This document shows positions 20,401-28,198 of a stretch of DNA of 28,198 nucleotides, piece after piece. The notes under the pieces were generated by a model that saw only the letters and a program-made list of their open reading frames with translations, did not search any database and had not been told where the DNA came from. The first letter of the stretch is position 1, and every line of letters starts with the position of its first letter. The stretch comes from Actinidia chinensis. Taxonomy: Eukaryota; Streptophyta; Magnoliopsida; Ericales; Actinidiaceae. Made by a program: the position numbers and the translations under genes. Location of the stretch: NCBI GenBank assembly GCA_009663005.1, contig VIGQ01000676.1, forward strand, positions 15,001-43,198, in the 5' to 3' direction.

Positions 20401-20807
20401 TATAGGCGAACAACCATTTGGTCTCATTCCCCCAAAACAATAAGTCATGAAACGCAGGGGCCTCAGTTGTCTGTTATAGAGTGGGAACCCTCCTTTAATA
20501 TGGCATTTTCATTTGCAGGAAGTATTTTTATTCTACAATCGTTGGAAACCTAAAAATTTCTTCTATTTGGAGGAGAAAGACTATTATTAGGGGTTTAGCG
20601 GAAAGGCCATTTTAACTTCTGGGATCAAACAAGATGGGAAGTGCCCTTAAATTATGAAAGCTGACTCCTCTAAAATTGGTGCTGTGAAACCAAATCTTTC
20701 CTGAAAGTTACCAAAGTATTAAACTCGCAAACTTGGATATGATTTTCTTTCAGTCTTAAACATAATACTTTTGTACAATCAACATTATGGCTACTGAATT
20801 ACTTCAG

Positions 20808-20866
20808 GGTCCAAAGTGGGAATCCACTCCGTGAGAGAATGAATAGCTATGACTACACATACAACG
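20808..20866 (+). CDS. Small exon with canonical splice sites, unknown gene
   Basis: It is bounded by acceptor 'gaattacttcag' and a consensus donor 'g|gtgagt'. The 59-base exon is open in one frame as 'VQSGNPLRERMNSYDYTYN'. The good borders and peptide-like content make this the most exon-like piece in 12-21 kb, but I do not recognise the protein. No continuation exon could be fixed; 'ttcttgtcag|agaaga' at about 21120 is a candidate acceptor. Confidence 0.3.
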
Positions 20867-21404
20867 GTGAGTCACACATATTGTTCTCTTCTTGTTCACT
20901 TTCACCCCACTCCTACTTCTGCTACCAAGCCACTTTCTGTTTTCCTATATTTTCTTCACCAGTCTGAAGATGTACCGATCAGTCGTTACCTGCTATTCCA
21001 TGTTGACAATTGGTTATATTCTATCATTCGTGCTACTGGCCATACATCAACTTGTGGCTTGGTTGGTGATAGGCCGACTGATTTCCCTGTGGCATATGGT
21101 TTGAAATTATTCTTGTCAGAGAAGAGTAACGGTGTTGAACCTTTGGACAGTATGTCTTAGTGATACTTGTACACCGTCGAAAAAGTCATGGAAACCACGG
21201 ATACAAGTGGACTCGGCCCAGTGTTTTGGTTTCTATTCTTCAGAGCAACTTTTTGAATATAGTTGAAGCTTTCATTTTATTGTTTTTTTGTTTTGTCACA
21301 AATTCAGTTATAAGATCACTTCAGGATGCCTGGCCATTTTTTATTGATTCTATATTTTTTTTGCACAACGAAAATTTGTTGAAGTTGGCCATGCATGGAA
21401 TTTG
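20867..21404. other. Probable intron or intergenic DNA
   Basis: Contains acceptor-like 'tcttcaccag' (about 20963) and 'ttcttgtcag' (about 21118), and overlapping open frames of 90-150 codons that are Phe/Leu/Ser-rich without a recognisable domain. Nothing here is called a gene. Confidence 0.35.
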
Positions 21405-22425
21405 TTTATCTTGCACTATTGTAATCCCCACCTCACAAATTCAATTCGTGGAAGTATTTGGTAGGCCATGGCCTTTGAAGCACAATTATATATCTATAGA
21501 AATGCAAGCAAACGTGTGTATGATAAATTTATGTCTCCCCGGTTTGAAGGGAACTTGGCATGACCTTATTTACGATCTTGAAGTGTTGCATTTGAAACAT
21601 CGACTTTCAGATGCGCTCTTGTTTTAGCTAGGCTGTAGAGTAAATTCTTGCACGTGTAATATTCTGTGTTGGGGTGGGGGGCCGGTTTGGGTGGTTAGGG
21701 TGAGTATCCCATATCGTGTGCATACATACGCATAAGTTACATGTTCAATCTTGACTAACATTCCAAAAGTGTATTTCAGGACAAATTGTCTGGCCGCATA
21801 TAGAGAAGTTTTTTCTGTGGTTCTGGGTCATTTGTGCTTCATCGCATATGGAGTTCTTATGGGAGAAGTGTGAGGTTCCCTTTCCATCTATATGGAATAT
21901 AATTGTTCAGGATTTCACACACACGCCACATTCAATGTTTCTGTTCCTACTTCTACAAGAATCCTCCGTTACTTTGGGGACTGGTTCTTCCTGCGAGATG
22001 CCGTGGACATTCATCCCTTACAAGGAGATGGCGCATGTGCTACGACTCCGTTTTTTGCATGCCAAGGCAGATGTCACCGTGTTGATTCATTCAATGATAA
22101 AAAAGCTCTTATTCTGGATGCTTAAAGGAGAGTTTCTTTATCCTTCTAATTTTTTATTGTAAATCTTTCTATGGGAAGGCTTGTCAACCTAGTATTAATT
22201 CTTCGATTCAAGGTGATGTTAGGCATCATTGTTTTGAATTTTGAAATGTTTGTCTTGGAATGGCAAATTCAGTGCAAACTTTGCCTGGGAGAGAAACTGA
22301 ATCATGAGTTGTCTTAGTATGGAGAGTACTCTTCATTATCTTCATTTTTCTGTTTTTTTCTCTTTTTCTTTGTTTATGTTTTTGGTTGTGAATGATAACG
22401 AGGAGATGGTGATTATTATGTGCTA
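21405..22425 (+). repeat. Segment-duplication block 4, copy B
   Basis: Partner of 5420-6495 over its whole length in the same orientation, with many one- to three-base indels. Open frames of 60-104 codons at 21848-22162 are not kept in the first copy. As there, a decayed transcribed region is plausible and no family is recognised. A G-rich stretch 'ggggtggggggccggtttgg' at about 21669 is not present in the first copy. Confidence 0.6.
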
Positions 22426-22860
22426 TGGCTTGTTTTTAGAGTGTATTTGGTATTGTGTTTCAAGACTTCAGTGAAAAAAATGAGTTGGCACAATTTGGTA
22501 AGAAAAGATGCTCCGAACGAAGAACCATAGATCATAAGTACGCTAGGGGTGTTGGGTTCGTGATAGATTTGGGGTGGCTGCCGTGTCTAAGGCCCACGGA
22601 ACCCTGATGTCCACCAGTGGAGGAATGATGTGTTTTTGAACCACCCTTCAATTTCTAAGGGCAGTCAGAGAGAGACCTCGTAAAATCATGCTCATGTAAA
22701 TGAAACACGACAACGTACGATTTTAGAATTGACTGAATATAATTTTTGATTTTTTGCAAGTATGATCTCCTAAGCATGGTTTTAGTAGGAAATGAATGGC
22801 TTAATTACAGTCAGTGTAAAGTTTTTTTATTTTTTTAGTTACTTTGATTAACTCTTATTT
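22426..22860. other. Spacer, no gene
   Basis: Less AT-rich in 22500-22690 but frame-broken and unrecognised. The word 'ggaggaatgatgtgttt' at about 22619 also occurs at about 682; I do not know whether this is meaningful. Confidence 0.35.
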
Positions 22861-23617
22861 CGTCTTTTAGTGAATTTTTTTACTAATCATCAAATTTTAA
22901 AATTTTTTGATTCCCTTTGACGATATGAGTATATAAAAACTTTCCATCTAATTCCGAAAAAAGTTCACTAACTAAAAAAATAAATTATTTTTGACAAAAA
23001 AATCATCTAATGAGATTTGTTTTTTCAAATAAGTGTTTTGTTTTTTTATATTTTAAAACTCTTCTAGTTCAGAGAAACCGAAGAGTGAAAAAATTATTTT
23101 TCATTCCCTGGGTGCAACAGCATTATTTTTAACTGTCCATATCAGCTGGGAATTACCGTGGACAGCCAATTCTAGCTCAGGGTGTAACCATGTTCTACTT
23201 TCCAGTGAGTTTCTTAACATTTCGTTTCGATTCCTCTGGTTATGTCAAATGGGTGAGTTATTACACACCTTTCATGTCAATTTTCAATCACACCAGACCA
23301 AGTTCATTTGTCTTACAAAGGGTACATGGAGAAAACAAATTACCGATTTTTAATAACGATTTTCTTATTAAGGAACTCAAATTTCTGTTACGCCTGGAGA
23401 TATTGTTGTTGCCTGGAACAGGATTGACTATTCGAAACGTCCATGGTTACGAAATTGAGGATTAGTGAACCAAGGAGTCGATGAAGCCCGCATACTTCTC
23501 TGGACAGCTACGCTAGAGCCCTTTTGCCAAGTCTTGTGGAGCAGGATTGGAATTCATAGGTGGCAAATTGATGACATAACTGTTTGTCGTTTCCTATATG
23601 TATCGACAGACTATTGA
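22860..23617 (+). repeat. Duplicated block carrying PP2C copy C (partner 27590-28198)
   Basis: Weak similarity begins upstream of the PP2C part ('aattttaaaatttttt' and 'aaaatcatctaatgagatttg' against 'cttttaaaatttttag' and 'aaaatgatctagtaagatttg'). It becomes strong from the PP2C exon onward, including the intron ('ggttatgtcaaatgggt', 'catgtcaattttca', 'acatggagaaa'). The duplication therefore includes intron and 5' flank and did not arise from a processed transcript. Confidence 0.55.
23103..23617 (+). pseudogene. PP2C phosphatase remnant, copy C (3' part only)
   Basis: First exon piece (about 23103-23178): frames give 'VQQHYF' and 'FNCPYQLG', the mid-domain 'SPVQQH.FN.PYQLG' motif of the plant PP2C 26/55/80 group, ending 'tagctcag'. 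An intron of about 190 bases follows, to 'cttattaag' at 23372. Exon 2 (23373-23617) reads 'QISVTPGDIVVA', then after shifts 'GT.GL', 'NVHGYEIED', 'VNQGVDEAR', and ends 'IDDITV' before TGA. The family's GTDGLF(D)N metal-binding aspartate region is frame-broken, and the DDIT motif that supplies the last metal ligand is present. Everything upstream (the EDAHF and GVADGVGGW parts) is missing, so it cannot make an active enzyme as it stands. Its intron position matches copy E. Confidence 0.75.
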
Positions 23618-24029
23618 GCTCATTGTCTTAAAGCTTCAGAAATTTTAATTGTATTACGGATTCATTTGATGTGTGTACGGTGATGAAGTCTGATGTAAAG
23701 TCAAATTATTCGTGTCGTGATTACACGCATATAAAAGGAATCTACGGTTCGACTTAATCTTTTTTCTTTACTTGTTTTTTTTTTTTTTTCACCTGCACAT
23801 TTCGTTAATTAAATTCTTATTCCAATACGCATAAATTGGGTGGACAAAATTGATCCCATCCTTCCCACAAACTCAAATATTAATTCTCACTTTAGGTTGC
23901 TGATATTGGCGGCATCTTTAGGACTATTAAGTGAAATTTTCATTCCTTGGGGAGCCAAAATGTTCTAAGCGGCGTTATGGCACTGAAGGCGGGTCAAGAC
24001 TCATGGAACATCAGCATAATTACAAACCT
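23618..24029. other. 3' flank of PP2C copy C, no gene
   Basis: AT-rich, with a T17 run near 23777. Possible 3' untranslated sequence of the ancestral PP2C gene. No poly(A) signal is clear enough to mark. From about 23890 the sequence may belong to the LINE insertion. Confidence 0.35.
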
Positions 24030-24345
24030 CATACAGAACGTTCCAAAATAAATAATCTGATTTGTTCCCCATATTAGATGGATTGTTGATTTACTAGAAC
24101 TTATAATGGATGGAAAAGAAACATGGAAAAGTGGCATTATATCACATTTTTAGATTTGAAAAGGCTTCTGATAGCCGTAATTGTGGCTCTTTCTCTCTTG
24201 CATAGGATGAAAAAATGGGACTTGGTGTGTGATGGTGTAGATGGTTCAAAGCATGAATTACAATTGGAACGAGTTTCCTATATAACCTCTGACTTTCTGA
24301 TTGAAGAGTAGTTTTAGACAGGGTGATCGATCGTAGGATATTTTG
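24030..24345 (+). mobile_element. L1-type LINE reverse-transcriptase fragment
   Basis: With frame shifts, the plus strand gives the early reverse-transcriptase blocks of plant LINEs in order: 'LDGLLIY', a stretch ending 'GKETWKSGII', 'FEKASD' (usual form DFEKAYD), 'FSLLHRMKKM' matching the usual WxFL..L.KMGF, 'WCRWFKA' (usual WC.WIK.C), and 'FRQGD' (usual LRQGDPLSP). The catalytic YADD block and everything after it are missing, as is the 5' end. An A-rich stretch at about 24382-24407 follows closely but may not be the element's own tail. It is a dead fragment lying between two PP2C remnants. Confidence 0.65.
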
Positions 24346-24958
24346 AGAAGTTGGGATTGCAGGAACGATCGGGGTTTAATTTGAAAAAAAAAAATAAAAA
24401 AAATAAGAATGAAAGAATACAAGTTATAGATCAGTGTCATAGTAGATCTAAATCAGTTTGAAACAATGGTTAGGTGGATATGCTCCACTTGTGTTCTCTA
24501 TAGCACAAAGTTTCTCTTTCCTTGCCTTGTGTTGCTAGATTTATCTATATCAATCAGTCTTGGATGTTTGTTAGATTATTCTGTTTTCATCAGTATGTGG
24601 AAAGAGTAGACAAGGACGGAAAACGGACAGAAAAACTTGCAAACATTGATTTTTGGAGAGATTCATTTTCCAAAGGAAAGGAAAATACTATGCAAAGCTA
24701 TATTTATCTAAAGATGAACTATTTGAGGATCAAAAGAGGATCTTTATAACTAACATTAAGAACCCATTCAAGTGTGTAGATGTCTCCATAGTGTGACTCC
24801 AATTGGATCACCCTTATTCATATACAACTGAAGCATCATTCACTATACTAGACTGTCCTTAAAAAAATCAAGATTAATCCATACATTTCATTCTTAGTAC
24901 AAAACTGAACCTCTAATACATCATGAATGGAATGGAATATTTGCAATAATTTCAGAAA
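24346..24958. other. Spacer, no assignable gene
   Basis: A frame at 24522-24749 (75 codons) reads 'YVERVDKDGKRTEKLANIDF', 'WRDSFSKGKENTMQ'. It is protein-like, but I do not recognise it; it may be LINE-derived or chance. The last 200 bases are the 3' flank of PP2C copy E. Confidence 0.35.
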
Positions 24959-26134
24959 CTATAAACTAATCACAACAGACACAATGTGAGCTACAACGAC
25001 GTATGTCATCGATTTTGCCTCCCACAAATCCATCCCACCTCCCACGCTGGCTTTGTAAAGGTTTATAGCATAGCTGTCCAGAGAATATCAAGAGCCAACT
25101 TGGCAATACTGCAAGCCAATTGTGAGGCATGTGGGGGGCTTCGTCTCTCCTCGGTTCACTACCTCCTCGATTTCAGAAGCATGGAGGTTAAACATCAAAC
25201 GTCCATCAGTTCCCTCTACGACAATAGCTCCTGGTATAACATATATTCAACCATTTTCCTTGCAAAAACAGAAAAAATCATATGTTTTGTCATGTAATGG
25301 CCTTTAGAAAATACACACATATTTGCTAAGTGGAAATTTGACAACAACAGGGGTTAGACTCACTCACCACTTTCCGTAACAGGTTTATGCTAAATCAATT
25401 TGATATCAGTCAAAATTTAAAATTGTATCTACTCTGACTCGAATATCATGTCATCTTTTCATCCTATATCTTTCATACTAATGTATGCCTTCTATTTCTT
25501 AATTTCAAGTTGTTACATTCACAAAATATACCAAAGAAAAGGCATGTTACAAACCTGAGCTATCCTTGGGTTTATCCCTAGTAATTTGCCAAGCTGAAAT
25601 ACGACAGTTAATCTGCGCTGCTGCACCAGTGATTGATAAACCTTTTTCCATTTCTTTATCAGCCAAATCCACTATACTCCAACATTCAAGTGTGCAAAAT
25701 CTGCGAAGAATTCGCACAATTAACAAATGATTATAAGACAAGTACATGTGAGAATCAAATTGTTCCCAAAAAACCAGGGGGAAGAAAGAATTAGATGACA
25801 TACATTGCCGGCGAAGTTTCAAAATGCAAGCTGTGAGATGATCCTTTGCCAATCGGTCATATTAAGAAAGCTTCATTGATATTATGTAACTCATGGTATC
25901 AATTAGCCCCTCGGGCTGATCTTTATTGAATGACAGAATTAGCCATTAGTTCCCTCGCATATTCACCGTGGTCCACGCCTTTTCGCCATCCACCAACACC
26001 ATCTGCTACTCCGATGGTTGGTGGCTCTTCGCATATGAAGTGAGCATCGTCTCCGAGTGGCTTCAATTCGTCGCACTTGGGTATATAGAAGGATCCCGCA
26101 ACCATCTTTAATAGCTTTCTCCACAAGTGATCAG
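24959..26134 (-). pseudogene. PP2C-type protein phosphatase (PP2C 26/55/80 group), copy E, near-complete but frame-broken
   Basis: Minus-strand exons: about 26134-25804, 25700-25555 and 25258-24959. Exon 1, with ATG at 26105, reads 'MVAGSFYIPK', 'GDDAHFICEE' and 'GVADGVGGW', which are the two N-terminal metal-binding regions, then 'YARELMANSV'. After frame shifts come 'DQPEGLID', 'NEAF', 'KGSS' and 'TACILKL'. Exon 2 reads 'LNVG', 'KKVYQSLVQQ' and 'QLGK'. Exon 3 reads 'PGAIVVEGTDG', 'NLHASEIEEVVNRGE', 'GGKIDDI' and 'VVVAHI'. Splice sites are good: donor gcaat|gtatgt, acceptor cttcgcag, donor ctcag|gtttgt, acceptor tttgcaag. PP2Cs remove phosphate from Ser/Thr with two metal ions. About 280 codons would suit the short forms of this group. 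At least six one- or two-base shifts break it, although the motifs are well kept, so it may be a functional gene with sequence errors. Confidence 0.8.
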
Positions 26135-26727
26135 CTACCCAACAATACAGAGGATCGATCAGTTAGAATTTTGAATAAATAAATAAATTACTGTAGAGAA
26201 ATCATACTAACCCATAAAGAAACTTGCAGTGTATAAATGTATGTCCAATACTGTTATTAATTTCAAACACAGAATAACTATCGATTCGTATATCTTTAAG
26301 TTTTGTTCCTTTTTTCAAAATCTAGTGCACAGTATAACTTTTTTCTTCAGGTTACCATTCACAACATTCAGCTGTTTGTTTTTGATACATTTTTTGGTCA
26401 GATGGATGACGCTATCTAAAATAAAAGTGAAAATGTGTATAGTAATATCGTTACCACTGAATTTAATGGTGATTTTTCAGATTCGAGAAACCCTCTTCTC
26501 TTTCTGTGAATTAGGTGAATTTTATCAGTTTGTTCAATTTTTTACTGATCCTTTCATTTGATCCTATTTTCCCAGTTCAAGTACGAAACAAGGGAACTAA
26601 ATTTTCGTATAAATCCACAACCCAGAAGATTTTGATTCAACATCAAACCAATAATTGATTTCTTATGATGCTTCACCAATTCATAAAACACTACATATCG
26701 CCTAGATAGATTATAAACATAAATTAC

Positions 26728-26945
26728 CTATTCACTGCAGACTTTCGCATGGGATGCAAATTGAAGGCATTTCTCAGTCGATAACGTCGTTTTCATTAGA
26801 TAACCATTGTATAAGTGAATCGAACTCAAAGAATGAAGAAAACTCAAGAATATGGTAGTTCTGAGTAGAGAGAGAAGGGAGGAGAGATAACATAAATGTG
26901 TAAAATCAGATGGGTTTGTGATGAATGAGGGTTTGGGCAACGTTT
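26728..26945 (-). other. Probable 5' untranslated exon of PP2C copy E
   Basis: On the minus strand a C/T-rich leader ('cctcccttctctctctact') leads to a donor 'gaatag|gtaattt' at 26728/26727. The next acceptor, 'tgttgggtag' just before 26134, joins it to the PP2C exon, giving an intron of about 590 bases. An upstream ATG followed at once by stops ('atggttatctaatga') suggests this exon is untranslated. A 70-codon frame across it is Leu/Ser-rich and unlikely to be real. Confidence 0.45.
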
Positions 26946-27590
26946 ATACTGCGTGTGATCTCATGTGGATTCCCATATCGACTTATTTGCTATCCACACA
27001 AGATAAGGGATTGAATTTTATTAGATCTGGTCGTTTAGGCAACTTTTCCCTTTTGTTTCTTCCTGATGGCAAGCAAGTTTTTTTAGTTTTTTTGTTTCTA
27101 TTTAAAAAAAAATGTTTTTAATGGCTGCAGCTTTCTATTTGCTTACAAAAAAAAGATAATAGGCAACTTACAATCATTTTTACCTTATTTACCGGGGAAA
27201 TAGATTGAGATGGATGTTGATGGTGATAATGTCGGCGTCGATGACAACCATGAACTAGCACTATTTCTATATCGATAGATTAATGATGGCGATTAGTCAC
27301 GATGGTAAGACCGATGTCATACAAAGGACGAAAAAATCATATAATGAATTTTTTTTTATTATTCAAATGATTCTTAATAAATTCTTGATTGAAAAACAAA
27401 AAAAAAAATCATATTTAATAAATTCTAATACTGGTGCGTGTTTGATATATGTGTATTATTTCCTTACTCGTAGAATGTAAAATTTACAATCCTACATAAA
27501 AAAATATAAAAAATATAAATTAAAATATATCAAATGGTGAGCGCGAGTATAAATTTATTAAAACATGTGGGACATAAAATAAATTTTTAT
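26946..27590. other. Promoter side of PP2C copy E and spacer, no gene
   Basis: The first few hundred bases would hold the promoter of copy E. I could not fix a TATA box. Positions 27205-27320 hold 'gatgttgatggtgataatg' and 'cggcgtcgatgac' words resembling those near 6640-6710. The rest is AT-rich. No open frame is convincing. Confidence 0.35.
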
Positions 27591-27911
27591 TTATCATAAA
27601 TCTTTTAAAATTTTTAGTTAACCAATTGAGTGAAAAATTTATCATTAAGAAAGTTTCAACCAAAATGATCTAGTAAGATTTGTAAAAAGACCCAATTATT
27701 TGGTAAAAGTCCCAGCGAATAAAACCGAGTTTGGGGCGATGTTTTTTTTTACAAATTGTTTTTTTTATGTCCATCATCCTCTCACTTAATTTGTCCTTCA
27801 AAACAAGCTCTCTCTTAAAAAACGGTACCCCTAACTTTGTCAGCTAATTTTCGTGGGCGAACGGTTGAGATAGGGATTTGTTGTGATACGAGGCGGGGAA
27901 ATTTTTTTCTC

Positions 27912-28198
27912 AATGCCGTGCAACGACATTATTTGAACTGTTCTTCGTTCCAAGAAGTCTGCTCACGTTGTAACCTTGTTCTTCTGTCCATGATTTCGTA
28001 ACATTCGTTTGGAATTCCTATGGTTATGTCAAATGGGTTGAGTTTAACTTTTCATGTCAATTTTCACCAAACTACATGGAGAAACAAACTATGATTTTAA
28101 GTACGATTTTTCTTGTTTGCGGAATTCAATTTCTGTTATGCCTGAATATTGTTGTGCTGAACGGATGGACGGGTTCGATAACCTCCATGGTTACAAAA
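27912..28198 (+). pseudogene. PP2C remnant, copy D (cut by window end)
   Basis: It aligns with copy C: 'ccgtgcaacgacattatttg' corresponds to the PVQQHYF(N) codons, followed by the shared 'tgtaacc.tgttct' region, the intron words 'ggttatgtcaaatggg' and 'catgtcaattttca', then 'gaattcaatttctgttatgcc' at about 28122, matching the exon that starts at 23373 in copy C. 'attgttgt' and 'aacctccatggttac' correspond to the IVV and N(V/L)HGY parts. The base pair before the second exon is CG where copy C has AG, so the acceptor is lost here. It has more frame damage than copy C. It continues beyond the window. Confidence 0.65.

Noticed and set aside
21160..21627. 155-codon open frame
   Set aside because: No recognisable domain. 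Its second half lies in block 4, where the frame is not conserved in the first copy.
24986..25297. 103-codon plus-strand frame
   Set aside because: It is the antisense shadow of the last exon of PP2C copy E.
1..28198. CRISPR array, prophage, operon or bacterial defence system
   Set aside because: No spaced short direct repeats, no ribosome-binding-site-led gene strings, and clear plant introns and transposons.

Overview
This window is AT-rich intergenic DNA from a flowering-plant nuclear genome. The evidence is fragments of plant-type gene families (a DC1 cysteine/histidine-rich zinc-finger gene and a PP2C phosphatase of the PP2C 26/55/80 type), GT-AG introns with plant-like borders, and plant transposon types (hAT-like and Mutator-like non-autonomous elements, an L1-type LINE fragment). 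I found no intact gene of normal length, no rRNA or tRNA gene, no CRISPR array and nothing operon-like.

Layout. Positions 1-7300 and 7380-22425 look like two copies of one ancestral segment in the same orientation. The shared blocks occur in the same order in both: a T-rich/CCACC-rich repeat (1100-1850 / 7380-7870), a DC1 gene remnant on the minus strand (3300-4560 / 8608-9780), block 2 (4950-5165 / 10985-11200), block 3 (5220-5418 / 16905-17115) and block 4 (5420-6495 / 21405-22425). The second copy is about three times longer because of insertions, including a 2.2 kb Mutator-like element (15487-17660) that holds a GC-rich inverted palindrome. The first copy carries a foldback Mutator-like MITE (2543-3230) and a 219-bp hAT-like MITE (4193-4411), which is absent at the matching site of the second copy.

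The right end (22860-28198) is a cluster of PP2C remnants. Copy C (23103-23617, +) holds the 3' half of the gene. Copy E (24959-26945, -) is almost the whole catalytic domain, with introns and a probable 5' untranslated exon. Copy D (27912-28198, +) is a 3' part that runs off the window. A LINE reverse-transcriptase fragment (24030-24345) lies between C and E.

A recurring feature is that protein motifs are well kept while the reading frame jumps by one or two bases every few dozen codons, and non-coding paralogous blocks also differ by many small indels. Two explanations fit: old pseudogenes, or an unpolished long-read assembly with indel errors. Copy E in particular may be a functional gene in the organism. 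Between 12.3 and 21.2 kb there are several short exon-like pieces with good splice borders that I could not assign to a family. They may be parts of one long-intron gene on the plus strand, or captured fragments.
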